From Stutzerimonas stutzeri (GTDB lineage: Bacteria > Pseudomonadota > Gammaproteobacteria > Pseudomonadales > Pseudomonadaceae), in assembly GCF_024448895.1 (NCBI RefSeq), contig NZ_JAMOIC010000011.1, forward strand, positions 62,001 through 126,000: DNA of 64,000 nucleotides, read 5' to 3'. Shown piece after piece: positions 53,649-64,000 of the stretch. The position numbers and the translations under genes are program-made. Under the pieces are notes generated by a model, which saw only the letters and a program-made list of their open reading frames with translations, was not told the origin of the DNA and ran no database searches. Numbering within the stretch: position 1 is the stretch's first letter; each line of letters begins with the position of its first letter.

Positions 53649-56483
53649 TTACAGAGTGGCGATGCGGTCGCGTTGCTCCAGCAGCTGGGCCTTGGCGTGT
53701 TCGGCCTCGGCCAGTTTGGCGCGCTCCTTGTCGATCACCTCGGCAGGTGCCTTGTCGACGAAGCCTGCGTTGCCAAGCTTGCCGCCGACACGCTTGACCT
53801 CCCCATCGAGTCTGGCGATTTCCTTGTCCAGACGAGCGAGCTCAGCATCCTTGTCGATCAGGCCCGCCATCGGCACCAGCACCTGCATGTCGCCTACCAG
53901 TGCCGTGGCAGAGAGCGGGGCCTCTTCGCTGGCAGCAAGAACACGAACGCTTTCCAGCTTGGCAAGCTTCTTCAGGAGCGGCTCGTTATCCAAGAGCCGA
54001 CGTTGATCGGAGTCGCTGGCGTTGCTCAGAACCACGTCGATGCGCTTGGCCATGGAGATGTTCATCTCGCCGCGGATCTGCCGGATGCCGAGCATGAAGG
54101 CCTTGACCCACTCGATATCGTTCTCGGCTGCCTCGTCGAGACGTTCCGGGTTGAATTCGGGCCAGGGTTGCAGCATCAGCGTCGGCCCCGACTTGCCCGC
54201 CAGGGGCGCAACACGCTGCCAGATTTCTTCCGTGATGAAGGGCATGAAGGGGTGAGCCAGGCGTAGCGCGGTTTCCAGCACGCGCACCAGGGTGCGGCGG
54301 GTGCCGCGCTGGCGCTCCAGGCTGGCGCTTTCGTCCCAGAGCACCGGCTTGACCAGCTCCAGGTACCAGGCGCAGTACTCGTCCCAGATGAACTCGTAGA
54401 GCGCTTGAGCCGCGAGGTCGAAGCGGAAGGCTTCCAGCTGGCGAGTCACTTCCGCCTCGGTGCGCTGAAGCGCCGAGATGATCCAGCGATCGACCGCCGA
54501 CAACTCAACCGGAGCGCCATCGATGCCAGTGTCTTTGCCTTCGGTATTCTCGAAAACGAAGTTGGCGGCATTCCAGATCTTGTTGCAGAAATTGCGATAG
54601 CCCTCGACGCGGCCCATGTCGAACTTCACGTCGCGGCCGGTTGATGCCAGCGAGCAGAAGGTGAAGCGCAGGGCGTCGGTGCCATAGCTGGCGATGCCCT
54701 CGGGGAATTCTGCGCGCGTCTGCTTGGCAATCTTATCGGCGAGCTTGGGCTGCATCATGCCGCTGGTGCGCTTGGTCAGCAGGTCGTCGAGGGTAATGCC
54801 GTCGACGATGTCCAGCGGGTCGAGCACGTTGCCCTTTGACTTGGACATCTTCTGACCCTGGCCGTCGCGGACCAGACCGTGCACATACACCGTCTTGAAC
54901 GGAATCTGCCCGGTCAGGTGCGTAGACAGCATGATCATCCGAGCGACCCAGAAGAAGATGATGTCGAAACCGGTAACGAGTACATCGGTGGGGTGGAAGG
55001 TCTTGAGAAACTCGGTCTGCTCGGGCCAGCCGAGAGTGGAGAACGTCCACAGGCCGGAGCTGAACCAGGTGTCCAGCACGTCCTCGTCCTGGCGCAGTTC
55101 GACGTTGTTGCAGAGGTTATATTTGCTGCGAACCTCAGCTTCGTCACGGCCGACGTAGACATTGCCGGCCTCGTCATACCAGGCCGGAATACGGTGGCCC
55201 CACCAGAGCTGGCGGCTGATGCACCAGTCCTGGATGTCTCGCATCCAGCTGAAGTACATGTTTTCGTACTGCTTGGGCACGAACTGGATGTCGCCACTTT
55301 CAACAGCGGCAATGGCTTTCTCGGCCAGCGGCTTGGTGGAAACGTACCACTGGTCCGTCAGCCACGGTTCGATGATGGTGCCAGACCGGTCGCCTCGGGG
55401 GACTTTCAGTGCATGATCGTCGATCTTTTCGAGCAGGCTCATGGCTTCGAACTCGGCAACGATGGCCTTGCGCGCATCGAAGCGGTCCATGTGTGCGTAG
55501 CCGTCTGGCAGGCTGGCGTCGACCTTATCGTTCGGCGTGCCGTCGATGTTGAACACCTGGGCCTTGGCCAGTACAGCAGCATTGCGGTCGAAGATGTTGA
55601 TCAGCGGCAGGCGATGGCGCTTGCCCACTTCGTAGTCGTTGAAATCGTGCGCGGGCGTGATCTTCACACAGCCGGTTCCGAACTCCAGATCGACGTAATC
55701 GTCAGCGACGATCGGGATCAGACGGTTCACCAGCGGCAACATGATGTGACGGCCGATCAGATTCTTGTAGCGCTCATCCTCGGGATGCACCGCAACCGCG
55801 GCGTCACCAAGCATGGTCTCCGGACGGGTCGTGGCAACGACCAGATAGTCCAGGCCGTCAGCAGTCTTGCAGCCGTCGGCCAGTGGATAACGCATGTGCC
55901 AGAGATGGCCTTTCTCGTCATGGTTCTCGACTTCAAGGTCTGAGATCGCGGTGTGCAGCTTGGTGTCCCAGTTGACCAGGCGCTTGCCGCGGTAGATCAG
56001 GCCATCCTCGTGCAGGCGGACAAAGGCTTCCTTCACCGCATTGGAGAGGCCGGCATCCATGGTGAAGCGCTCGCGGGACCAGTCCACCGACGAGCCAAGA
56101 CGGCGGATCTGCCGGGTGATATTGCCACCGGACTCCTCTTTCCATTCCCAGACCTTGTCCAGAAACTTCTCGCGCCCGAGATCGTGACGGCTGACACCCT
56201 GCGCGCCCAGTTGACGCTCGACCACCATCTGCGTGGCGATGCCTGCGTGATCGGTGCCGGGCTGCCACAGGGTGTTGCGGCCCTGCATCCGTCGGAAACG
56301 AATCAGCGCATCCATGATCGCGTTGTTGAAGCCATGACCCATGTGCAGGCTGCCGGTCACGTTCGGCGGCGGGATCATGATGGTGTAGGACTCGCCTGAA
56401 CCTTGGGGGGCGAAATAGTGATTCGATTCCCAAGTCTGATACCAGGAGGTTTCGATGGCGTGCGGCTGGTAGGTCTTGTCCAT
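53649..56483 (-). CDS. valS: Valyl-tRNA synthetase
   Basis: The 944-residue class I synthetase attaches valine to tRNA(Val). The HIGH motif is HMGH at residues 47-50 ([15 protein letters not shown]) and the KMSKS loop is KMSKSKGN at about 552. The editing domain ([20 protein letters not shown]) and a C-terminal coiled coil ([15 protein letters not shown]) are present. Length is normal. It is the last gene of a minus-strand series with pepA, holC and a small conserved gene; gaps of 158 bp and a terminator suggest its own promoter as well. Confidence 0.98.
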   Translation of the reverse strand: MDKTYQPHAIETSWYQTWESNHYFAPQGSGESYTIMIPPPNVTGSLHMGHGFNNAIMDALIRFRRMQGRNTLWQPGTDHAGIATQMVVERQLGAQGVSRHDLGREKFLDKVWEWKEESGGNITRQIRRLGSSVDWSRERFTMDAGLSNAVKEAFVRLHEDGLIYRGKRLVNWDTKLHTAISDLEVENHDEKGHLWHMRYPLADGCKTADGLDYLVVATTRPETMLGDAAVAVHPEDERYKNLIGRHIMLPLVNRLIPIVADDYVDLEFGTGCVKITPAHDFNDYEVGKRHRLPLINIFDRNAAVLAKAQVFNIDGTPNDKVDASLPDGYAHMDRFDARKAIVAEFEAMSLLEKIDDHALKVPRGDRSGTIIEPWLTDQWYVSTKPLAEKAIAAVESGDIQFVPKQYENMYFSWMRDIQDWCISRQLWWGHRIPAWYDEAGNVYVGRDEAEVRSKYNLCNNVELRQDEDVLDTWFSSGLWTFSTLGWPEQTEFLKTFHPTDVLVTGFDIIFFWVARMIMLSTHLTGQIPFKTVYVHGLVRDGQGQKMSKSKGNVLDPLDIVDGITLDDLLTKRTSGMMQPKLADKIAKQTRAEFPEGIASYGTDALRFTFCSLASTGRDVKFDMGRVEGYRNFCNKIWNAANFVFENTEGKDTGIDGAPVELSAVDRWIISALQRTEAEVTRQLEAFRFDLAAQALYEFIWDEYCAWYLELVKPVLWDESASLERQRGTRRTLVRVLETALRLAHPFMPFITEEIWQRVAPLAGKSGPTLMLQPWPEFNPERLDEAAENDIEWVKAFMLGIRQIRGEMNISMAKRIDVVLSNASDSDQRRLLDNEPLLKKLAKLESVRVLAASEEAPLSATALVGDMQVLVPMAGLIDKDAELARLDKEIARLDGEVKRVGGKLGNAGFVDKAPAEVIDKERAKLAEAEHAKAQLLEQRDRIATL

Positions 56484-56641
56484 GCGGCGGGACCCTTAGA
56501 ACGGCTGATCGGAAAAGCCGGCAAGTATAAAGGCAAAGTGCGCTGGCAGCAGGCTCGCATGCCGCTTTTATCCGGCCAGGCCTGTTCATTCGCGGGGCGA
56601 GGTGCTCCTTGAGCCAATTCGCCCGGCTATTCAGGCAGAGA

Positions 56642-57007
56642 TCAGGGCCGCTTGGACCTGATCACTTGCTCGGCGCGCGCCTCCAGGCGATTGCGCAATT
56701 CCGCTTCGATCTGTGGCACGAAGTCATCGATCACGTCCTGCAGAATAAGCTGCGCCGCGGTGCGCAATTCATGGTCGAGATGACGCTCGGCCAGCGTGCG
56801 AAACGCAGTTCGCACGGCCGGCTCTCGAGGTTCGGCCTGAATTTGGGCAGGCGCTATCGGGGCTCGCCCGACGACGTCGGAAAGCATGGGGATGCTGTCA
56901 GGGTCCAGGGCGTCATCGAGCAGGGGTGGATCCTGATCGCCGAGCAACGCCCGGATGGACTCGAGATCGTCGAGCAGATGAGCTTTATGGGGAGGTGTTT
57001 GCGTCAT
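56642..57007 (-). CDS. Conserved hypothetical protein between holC and valS (PA3833-like)
   Basis: The 121-residue acidic protein begins MTQTPPHKAHLLDDLESIRALLG. It has a middle Pro-rich section and a C-terminal predicted helix (TLAERHLDHELRTAAQLILQ, then DVIDDFVPQIEAELRNRLEA). It occupies the position of a gene conserved between holC and valS in Pseudomonas (PA3833 in P. aeruginosa, from memory). The function is unknown; a DNA polymerase III link is suggested only by location. Confidence 0.75.
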   Translation of the reverse strand: MTQTPPHKAHLLDDLESIRALLGDQDPPLLDDALDPDSIPMLSDVVGRAPIAPAQIQAEPREPAVRTAFRTLAERHLDHELRTAAQLILQDVIDDFVPQIEAELRNRLEARAEQVIRSKRP

Positions 57008-57131
57008 GTGCGGTGGGTTCCGGAAATTGAAGCATCCAGGCAGGTCGTGTTGCTCCAGAAGTGGACAGGTGTCCGATAGCTCTGCTTGGCGGGTCGCTCA
57101 GGCGTCACCAACGGCGATCCGCTGATGCTGG

Positions 57132-57551
57132 CTAGAGTTCGACTCTCTTTGGATCATAGCCGCGCTGGCGATAGACGCGAAAATTGTCCCGGCAGACGGT
57201 TAGTAGCTCCGGCTGCTGGTTGACGATCTCGATGACCCGGCTGAACTGGTCAGTGTGTGGCGACAGCGTTCGAGACAGGTTGATCAGCAAGCCCTGCGCT
57301 GAGGCCGGCGGTTGGTCCGTGCCGATTACTACCGGCGCTTGCGGATCGTCCTCATGCAATTCGTGCGGCACGAAGCGCTCAGCCCGGAAGCTCCAGAGCA
57401 GCTCGTCGAGTTCGCGACACTGTTGGTCATCTTCGCAGCGAATGAAAACAGTCATGCCGTGCTGCCAGCCCTTGCTTGCCAGCTGGCAGGCCGCTCTAGC
57501 GCGACCTGCCGGCTCGCTGTCAGGCAGTACGTAGAACTCGATACGCGTCAT
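57132..57551 (-). CDS. holC: DNA polymerase III chi subunit
   Basis: The 139-residue protein has the HolC fold pattern: MTRIEFYVLPDSEPAGRARAACQLASKG, FIRCEDDQQCRELDELLW, then APVVIGTDQPP and LLINLSRTLSP. Chi bridges the clamp loader (via psi) and SSB at the replication fork. It lies 22 bp downstream of pepA on the same strand, a conserved pair in Pseudomonas, and its start ATG is clear. Confidence 0.95.
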   Translation of the reverse strand: MTRIEFYVLPDSEPAGRARAACQLASKGWQHGMTVFIRCEDDQQCRELDELLWSFRAERFVPHELHEDDPQAPVVIGTDQPPASAQGLLINLSRTLSPHTDQFSRVIEIVNQQPELLTVCRDNFRVYRQRGYDPKRVEL

Positions 57552-57573
57552 GCCTGTTTTCCGATCGCTGTCG

Positions 57574-59136
<1,563 letters not shown>

Positions 59137-59253
59137 CTACCGGGGCGTTGGGGAGGTATCGTTTGATCTCCAATGCCCTGTTGCGGCGGACCGGCTGTTT
59201 GGCGGCTAGTTTGAGCGTAGCCGCCGGAGCCTGACAACCCTGGAGTGTCCGGT

Positions 59254-60375
59254 TTGATCGTCTTTCGTTACCTGTCCCGCGAGCTTTTGGTCACGCTGAG
59301 CGCAGTTAGTGCCGTGCTGCTGGTGATCATCATGAGTGGCCGTTTCATCAAATATCTGGCGCAGGCGGCGCAGGGCATGCTCGATCCGGGCGTGCTCCTG
59401 ATGATCATGGGGTTTCGGCTGCCGGGGTTTCTTCAGTTGATCCTGCCGCTGGGTTTGTTTCTCGGCATCCTGCTGGCCTACGGTCGGCTCTATCTCGATA
59501 GCGAGATGACGGTTCTTTCTGCTACCGGCATGAGTCAGCGTCGCCTGCTTGTCTATAGCCTGGCGCCCGCCGCGCTAATTGCCGGCATCGTAGGCTGGCT
59601 CAGCCTTGGATTGGCACCACAGGGTGTTGCCGAGGTCGATCGGATTCTCAATGAGCAGGACTCGCTGACCGAATTCGATACCTTGGTCCCGGGCCGTTTC
59701 CAGACCTTGCGCAACGGGACCCGCGTCACCTACACCCGAGAGCTTACATCCGATAGAACCGAGCTGGCCGGTGTGTTCATTTCGGAAACCAATCTGTCCA
59801 GCGCGACCGGAGGAGCTCGCGGGCTTTCGGTTCTGGTTGCAGAGTCCGGGCGGCAGGAAGTCCAGCCTGACGGTAGCCGCTACCTGATTCTGGAAAACGG
59901 TTATCGCTACGACGGTAATCCGGGGCAAGCTAACTATCGGGCTATTCAGTACGACACCTACGGCGTGCTTCTGCCCAAGCCCGAGGTCAGCATAGAGCTC
60001 AGTGCGCGCGAGGCGATGCCGACCAGCGAGCTGATTGGAAATGACGACATCCGGATGCAGTCCGAGCTTCAATGGCGACTGTCCCTGCCGCTGCTGGTAT
60101 TCATCGTCACGCTGCTGGCGGTGCCGCTGGCTAAGGTAAATCCGCGCCAGGGCCGCTTTCTCAAGTTGCTGCCCGCCATCCTTCTATACATGGCTTACCT
60201 TGCGTTGCTTATTGCTGCGCGCGGCTCGCTGGACAAAGGGAGAATCCCTCCGACCCTTGGGCTCTGGTGGGTGCATGGGATCTTTTTTGCGATAGGAATG
60301 CTGATGCTCTACTGGGAGCCACTGAGGCTTGCGATCGACAAGCGTCGCGCAGTGTTGGGGGGTGCCCATGCGTAA
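59254..60375 (+). CDS. lptF: LPS export permease LptF
   Basis: The 373-residue inner-membrane protein has six transmembrane helices: LLVTLSAVSAVLLVIIMSG early and, at the end, LLLIAARGSL-type segments. A periplasmic beta-jellyroll domain lies between the halves, at about residues 130-270. LptF with LptG forms the LptB2FG extractor of lipopolysaccharide from the inner membrane. The likely start is TTG (IVFRYLSREL), with GGAG 8 bases upstream; a GTG three codons earlier overlaps that site. It overlaps lptG by 8 bases. Confidence 0.95.
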   Translation: MIVFRYLSRELLVTLSAVSAVLLVIIMSGRFIKYLAQAAQGMLDPGVLLMIMGFRLPGFLQLILPLGLFLGILLAYGRLYLDSEMTVLSATGMSQRRLLVYSLAPAALIAGIVGWLSLGLAPQGVAEVDRILNEQDSLTEFDTLVPGRFQTLRNGTRVTYTRELTSDRTELAGVFISETNLSSATGGARGLSVLVAESGRQEVQPDGSRYLILENGYRYDGNPGQANYRAIQYDTYGVLLPKPEVSIELSAREAMPTSELIGNDDIRMQSELQWRLSLPLLVFIVTLLAVPLAKVNPRQGRFLKLLPAILLYMAYLALLIAARGSLDKGRIPPTLGLWWVHGIFFAIGMLMLYWEPLRLAIDKRRAVLGGAHA

Positions 60376-61429
60376 GCTCGATCGGTACATCGGTAGTCAT
60401 GTCCTGCTGGCAATTCTTACCGTGCTCGGCATTATCGTCGGGCTGGCGCTCCTGTTCGCGTTCATCGACGAATTGGGCGATGTAAAAGGTAGCTACAGCA
60501 CGCTGAATGCCGCTGTCTATGTTCTTCTCACGACCCCCTCGCGTGTCTACGAAATGCTACCGATGGCCGCATTGATTGGCTGTCTTATTGGCCTTGGCAC
60601 GCTTGCCAGCAGCAGCGAACTGACCATCATGCGTGCCGCCGGCGTGTCGCTTGGTCGAATCGTTTTGGCAGTCATGAAGCCGATGCTTCTGTTGATGTTG
60701 GTCGGCGTGCTGATCGACGAGTACGTGGCGCCTTGGAGTGAAAACATTGCGCAGGCTAGTCGCTCCTCGGCGCAGGGTGCTGGCGAAGCGCAGAGCAGCA
60801 AGCGTGGACTTTGGCATCGCCAGGGTGACGAATTCGTGCATATCAATGCTGTTCAGCCCAGCGGCGTGCTGCTCGGTGTCACACGCTATCGGTTCGATGA
60901 TCAGCGCCAACTTCTCTCGGCGAGCTTTGCTCGGCGGGCTCGTTATGAGAGTGATATATGGGTGCTCAGCGATGTCGCTACGACCCATTTTCGTGGCGAC
61001 CATACCGAGGTCTTGAGCGTGGCCGAAGAGCGTTGGGATGTGCAGCTTACGCCTCAACTAGTGGGTACGGTCGTCATGGAGCCAGACGCTCTGTCCATCA
61101 CAGGGCTATGGCGTTACATACACTACCTCGGTGAGCAAGGTCTTAATAACGGGCGCTATTGGCTGGCGTTCTGGACCAAGGTGTTGCAGCCGGCCGTGAC
61201 CGTGGCGCTGGTCTTGCTGGCAATCTCGTTCATCTTTGGACCGCTGCGCTCCGTGACGCTTGGACAGCGGATTTTCACCGGCGTGATCGTAGGCTTCGTG
61301 TTTCGAATTCTGCAGGATCTTCTGGGTCCGGCCAGCCAGGTGTTCGGCTTCTCGCCCTTGCTGGCCGTGGCGGTGCCGGCGGGACTCTGCGCGCTGGCCG
61401 GTATCTACCTGCTACGTCGAGCCGGATAG
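60368..61429 (+). CDS. lptG: LPS export permease LptG
   Basis: The 353-residue partner of LptF starts MRKLDRYIGSHVLLAILTVL and has six helices with a periplasmic domain between (about residues 130-255). The characteristic LASSSELTIMRAAGVSLGRIV coupling segment contacts LptB. The C-terminal SFIFGPLRSVTLGQRIFTG is also typical. The gene overlaps lptF, indicating a two-gene operon. A short G-C hairpin (61430-61450, no T-run) follows the stop. It is convergent with the RDD gene. Confidence 0.95.
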   Translation: MRKLDRYIGSHVLLAILTVLGIIVGLALLFAFIDELGDVKGSYSTLNAAVYVLLTTPSRVYEMLPMAALIGCLIGLGTLASSSELTIMRAAGVSLGRIVLAVMKPMLLLMLVGVLIDEYVAPWSENIAQASRSSAQGAGEAQSSKRGLWHRQGDEFVHINAVQPSGVLLGVTRYRFDDQRQLLSASFARRARYESDIWVLSDVATTHFRGDHTEVLSVAEERWDVQLTPQLVGTVVMEPDALSITGLWRYIHYLGEQGLNNGRYWLAFWTKVLQPAVTVALVLLAISFIFGPLRSVTLGQRIFTGVIVGFVFRILQDLLGPASQVFGFSPLLAVAVPAGLCALAGIYLLRRAG

Positions 61430-61479
61430 CGCTGCGTCGTTGGCGCAGCGTGATTAGAGGAGGGGCGTACCTCCCTTCA

Positions 61480-61977
61480 TCATTTCTTATGGATGTTCTT
61501 GGGTAGCTGAACGACCTGGCTTTCCGAATAGATGTCCTGCCAGGTCCGATGCTGTTTGTCCCAGAGCATCCACCAGTAACCCAGCCCCAGGGCGAGCCAG
61601 GACATTATCGCGATCAGGAACCTCAGCAGCGCCTGCCAGAGGTCGATGGCAGTGCCGTCGGCATTCTGAATGCGTACACCCCACACCTGCATCCCGAGCG
61701 TCTGGCCATTGTGCGTCCAGAATTTGGCGAAGAACGCGAACACTGCGAACAGCAGCAGTGTCGACAGGATGGGATCTATGTCCAGGCCGCCCGACTCTGA
61801 TACAGCTTTCAGTCCTTCGCTGCCATAAAAGAGGCGCAAGATCACCTGCTGGTAGAACAGTGTGACGACCATCATTAATGCAATCGATAAGAACGCATCG
61901 TAGAAAATGGCGGCGATTCGACGGATCAGGGCGGCCGCAGGGAACTGGCCCTGGGGGCTGAGCAGATGGTTGCGCAT
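61480..61977 (-). CDS. RDD-family membrane protein
   Basis: The 165-residue protein has three hydrophobic segments and the RDD motif context (LIRRIAAIFYDAFLSIALMM near residues 17-37, with Arg-Arg and Asp). NGQTLGMQVWGVRIQNADGT and the C-terminal TWQDIYSESQVVQLPK also fit. RDD proteins are small inner-membrane proteins of unresolved function, some acting as Na+/H+ antiporters. The start is MRNHLLSPQ. It is transcribed toward lptG, after the terminator of the cold-shock gene upstream. Confidence 0.8.
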   Translation of the reverse strand: MRNHLLSPQGQFPAAALIRRIAAIFYDAFLSIALMMVVTLFYQQVILRLFYGSEGLKAVSESGGLDIDPILSTLLLFAVFAFFAKFWTHNGQTLGMQVWGVRIQNADGTAIDLWQALLRFLIAIMSWLALGLGYWWMLWDKQHRTWQDIYSESQVVQLPKNIHKK

Positions 61978-62031
61978 GGTGGCGTCTCGCTGGGAAAGGC
62001 AGTCGGGCATTCTACGGAATCGCGCCCATAA

Positions 62032-62063
62032 AAAAGCCCCTGATGTATCCATCAGGGGCTTTT
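62032..62063. terminator. Bidirectional-looking terminator between RDD and cold-shock genes
   Basis: AAAAGCCCCTGATG pairs with CATCAGGGGCTTTT (14 bp, TATC loop), flanked by A and T runs on both sides. It ends the cold-shock gene transcript on the minus strand, 12 bp past its stop, and could act in both directions. Confidence 0.9.
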
Positions 62064-62074
62064 AGGCGCTGGGC

Positions 62075-62287
62075 TTATTCCTGGATTTGAACCTGGTCAG
62101 CCTGCATGCCCTTTTGACCTTGCACGGCGACGAAGCTGACCTTCTGGCCTTCTTTCAGGCTTTTGAAGCCATTGCCTTCGATCGCGCGGAAGTGCACGAA
62201 CAGATCCGGACCGCTCTCGGGAGTGATGAAACCAAAACCTTTTTCGTCGTTAAACCACTTGACGGTACCGTTCTGACGATTCGACAT
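62075..62287 (-). CDS. Cold-shock (CspA-family) RNA-binding protein
   Basis: The 70-residue protein is a single cold-shock domain: [18 protein letters not shown] with RNP1 (KGFGFI) and RNP2 (DLFVHF). Aromatic residues are in the places expected for nucleic-acid binding. Such proteins melt RNA secondary structure and may be constitutive or cold-induced; Pseudomonas has several. The ATG has an AAGGA site, and the leader upstream is long. I did not assign a specific paralogue name. Confidence 0.93.
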   Translation of the reverse strand: MSNRQNGTVKWFNDEKGFGFITPESGPDLFVHFRAIEGNGFKSLKEGQKVSFVAVQGQKGMQADQVQIQE

Positions 62288-62704
62288 AGCTTTGTATCCT
62301 TGAAACTCAATAGTAGAAGCGCCCCTGCATTGGCGGGAGGCGGAGACTGGTTGCAAGGAGTAAAGAGTCGAACGGGATGTAGCGGATCTTGAGATCTACT
62401 GCACCAGGTCACGATTCAACGGCGACCCATGCAAACACAGTGGGCACACTCTACGATAACTCGCCGGGCGCTGCCAAGCCCTCGCGGACATGGAGTTTCC
62501 CACCGCAAGCTGCACCAGTCCGGCGCGTTTTGAGTGCTGTTGAGGTGCTTTGATCTCGCTGTCGATGGCCAGTATCTATGTCCGGCCGGGGACTGCTATC
62601 GCGTATGATCGATGCGGTGCACCGATTCCTGCTGGGGTGACGCCGCTGCTTCTGTGCGGTTCCCCATCACCAATGGCTACCGATAGCCCTTGGTCACTGA
62701 TTAG
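62288..62704 (-). promoter_or_regulatory. Long leader and promoter region of the cold-shock gene
   Basis: The 417-bp region between the cold-shock gene start and tRNA-Leu holds no gene. Csp genes commonly have long 5' UTRs that control translation in the cold; length fits that idea, but no cold-box sequence was identified with confidence. TTGAAT near 62412-62420 on the minus strand could be a -35 element. Confidence 0.35.
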
Positions 62705-62791
62705 TGGTGCCTCGAGAGAGACTCGAACTCTCACGTTGTTACCAACGGCGGATTTTGAATCCGCTGCGTCTACCGATTCCGCCATCGAGGC
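62705..62791 (-). tRNA. tRNA-Leu (anticodon CAA)
   Basis: The 87-nt gene includes the 3' CCA. The 5' GCCTCGA arm pairs with the 3' TCGAGGC arm. The anticodon stem is GCGGA/TCCGC with a 7-base loop TTCAAAA, giving anticodon CAA for leucine UUG codons. It has a T-arm with GTTCGAGTC and a long variable arm, as expected for tRNA-Leu. It lies upstream of queA on the opposite strand, as in other Pseudomonas. Confidence 0.95.
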
Positions 62792-62908
62792 ACAGTGGCG
62801 GCGCAGTATAGGGATGCGATGCGAGTCGGTCAATCGTCTAGCGTGGTCATGTTGCAGGGTTTCCGCTAAGCTTTGCGCCCCCTGAGCTCCGCGCTGATGT
62901 CCTCTGCT

Positions 62909-63958
62909 ATGCAAGTCTCCGATTTCTCCTTTCAGCTTCCCGATTCCCAAATCGCTCGGCATCCGCTGGCCGAACGCCGCGCCAGCCGCCTGCTGGTGCT
63001 GGATGGCGCGTCCGGGGGGCTGGAGCATCGACGATTTGCCGATCTGCTCGACTACCTGCGCCCCGGTGATCTGATGGTGTTCAACAACACGCGGGTTATT
63101 CCTGCGCGTCTGTTTGGTCAGAAGGAAACGGGCGGGAAGGTCGAGGTGCTTGTCGAGCGTGTGCTTGATGGTCGACGGGTGTTGGCGCACATCCGCTCCA
63201 GCAAGTCACCGAAGCCGGGAACCAGCATCAATCTCGATGGGGGTGGTCGAGCTACGATGTTGGCGCGACATGATGCCCTGTTCGAGCTGGACTTCGGTGA
63301 AGACGTGCTGGCGTTGCTGGATCGCGTCGGGCATATGCCATTGCCTCCTTATATAGATCGCCCGGACGACAGCGCCGACCGCGAGCGTTATCAGACCGTT
63401 TATGCGCAGCGCGCGGGTGCCGTTGCGGCACCAACAGCGGGCTTGCATTTCGATACCGATCTGCTGGCGGCGCTGAAGGAAAAAGGGGTGCAGAGCGCTT
63501 TCGTCACGCTGCATGTGGGGGCTGGAACCTTTCAGCCAGTGCGCGTGGAGCGCATCGAAGAGCATCACATGCACCGCGAGTGGCTTGAGGTGGGCGAGGA
63601 CGTCGTCGAGGCGGTCACGGCATGCCGGGCGCGCGGCGGCAGAGTGGTTGCGGTTGGTACGACCAGCGTGCGGTCGCTGGAGAGCGCAGCGCGCGATGGG
63701 GTGCTCAAGCCTTTCAGTGGCGACACCGATATCTTTCTGTACCCAGGCAAGCCCTTCCATGTTGTCGACGCATTGGTCACCAACTTCCACCTGCCCGAAT
63801 CCACCCTTTTGATGCTCGTCTCGGCCTTTGCTGGCTATCAAGAAACCATGGCAGCCTATGCCGAAGCGATCATTGAAGGTTATCGCTTCTTCAGTTACGG
63901 CGATGCCATGTTCATCACCCGCAATCCGGCCCCGCGTGGTCCCGAGGATTCTCAATGA
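62909..63958 (+). CDS. queA: S-adenosylmethionine:tRNA ribosyltransferase-isomerase QueA
   Basis: The 349-residue enzyme transfers and isomerises the ribosyl group of SAM to 7-aminomethyl-7-deazaguanine in tRNA, forming epoxyqueuosine. QueA signatures are [17 protein letters not shown] at the N-terminus, [36 protein letters not shown] and [13 protein letters not shown]. The start is MQVSDFSF; a longer frame adds 12 residues. Its stop overlaps the tgt start (ATGA), forming the classic queA-tgt operon. Confidence 0.97.
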   Translation: MQVSDFSFQLPDSQIARHPLAERRASRLLVLDGASGGLEHRRFADLLDYLRPGDLMVFNNTRVIPARLFGQKETGGKVEVLVERVLDGRRVLAHIRSSKSPKPGTSINLDGGGRATMLARHDALFELDFGEDVLALLDRVGHMPLPPYIDRPDDSADRERYQTVYAQRAGAVAAPTAGLHFDTDLLAALKEKGVQSAFVTLHVGAGTFQPVRVERIEEHHMHREWLEVGEDVVEAVTACRARGGRVVAVGTTSVRSLESAARDGVLKPFSGDTDIFLYPGKPFHVVDALVTNFHLPESTLLMLVSAFAGYQETMAAYAEAIIEGYRFFSYGDAMFITRNPAPRGPEDSQ

Positions 63959-64000
63959 GTCGCACCTGTCGTATGTCCTTCGAGTTGCTGGCCACCGAGG
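63955..64000 (+). CDS. tgt: tRNA-guanine transglycosylase, 5' fragment (continues beyond window)
   Basis: Only the first 15 codons are seen. The product starts [15 protein letters not shown]; the MSFELLAT segment is the usual Tgt N-terminus. A second in-frame ATG at the MSFELL position is an alternative start. The upstream GAGG site favours the first. Tgt exchanges guanine 34 for preQ1 in tRNA, upstream of QueA in the queuosine pathway. Confidence 0.8.
   Translation, partial: MSRTCRMSFELLATE

Overview
The window looks like the chromosome of a GC-rich gammaproteobacterium of the genus Pseudomonas, most likely the P. stutzeri group (Stutzerimonas). The main evidence is gene order at the right end: valS, a conserved hypothetical, holC and pepA on one strand, divergent lptF-lptG, then tRNA-Leu, queA and tgt. 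From memory this matches the P. aeruginosa PA3834-PA3823 block, with an RDD-family gene and a cold-shock gene in place of some P. aeruginosa genes. Supporting evidence is a FabH2-type ketoacyl synthase, an MltF lytic transglycosylase and GGTCGAAT/ATTCGACC-type intergenic palindromes. Species assignment is inference.

Layout. 1-9.3 kb: 3' end of hrpA, a cluster of about 110-bp degenerate repeats, cytochrome b561 and a DUF4198 protein, RNase Z, a CitMHS transporter, a Ub-Mut7-C protein, a DUF1624 membrane protein and a YciI/VOC pair. 9.6-11.6 kb: a DUF3455 exported protein, an ECF sigma factor and its RskA-like anti-sigma factor, with a strong hairpin immediately before the sigma start. 11.6-18.8 kb: GST, a Cys-containing secreted protein, a HIT hydrolase, a three-gene NitT/TauT-type ABC importer with overlapping genes, DUF445, and a run of small acidic or stress-type proteins, including a 48-codon gene. 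19-32.7 kb: three alpha/beta hydrolases, an SLC13 permease with RCK_C domains, two aldo-keto reductases (one Tat-exported), SIMPL, MFS, a family-3 solute-binding protein, an ankyrin protein and FabH2.

33-43.5 kb: an outer-membrane porin, a FemAB-like acyltransferase, metR-exoD-metE with a MetR-type box before metE, YbaK, MltF, a GIY-YIG protein and a second GST. 43.5-53.3 kb: uppP, the NdpA/YejK nucleoid protein, MFS plus a translationally coupled mini membrane protein, rlmF, a YbfB-type MFS, a second SLC13 permease with a small HTH gene 10 bp upstream, and NhaD. 53.6-64 kb: the housekeeping block named above.

Functionally the window is mainly core genome: tRNA and translation (valS, queA, tgt, tRNA-Leu, rnz, ybaK, rlmF), envelope biogenesis (lptFG, uppP, mltF, porin), methionine synthesis and ion/carboxylate transport. 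Four transporters (CitMHS, two SLC13/RCK_C, NhaD) belong to the ion-transporter superfamily. I saw no phage, insertion sequence, CRISPR array or toxin-antitoxin pair. I did not find a convincing undescribed multi-gene system. The best leads are the hairpin-gated ECF sigma operon, the repeat cluster after hrpA, and small genes that ordinary length cut-offs miss.
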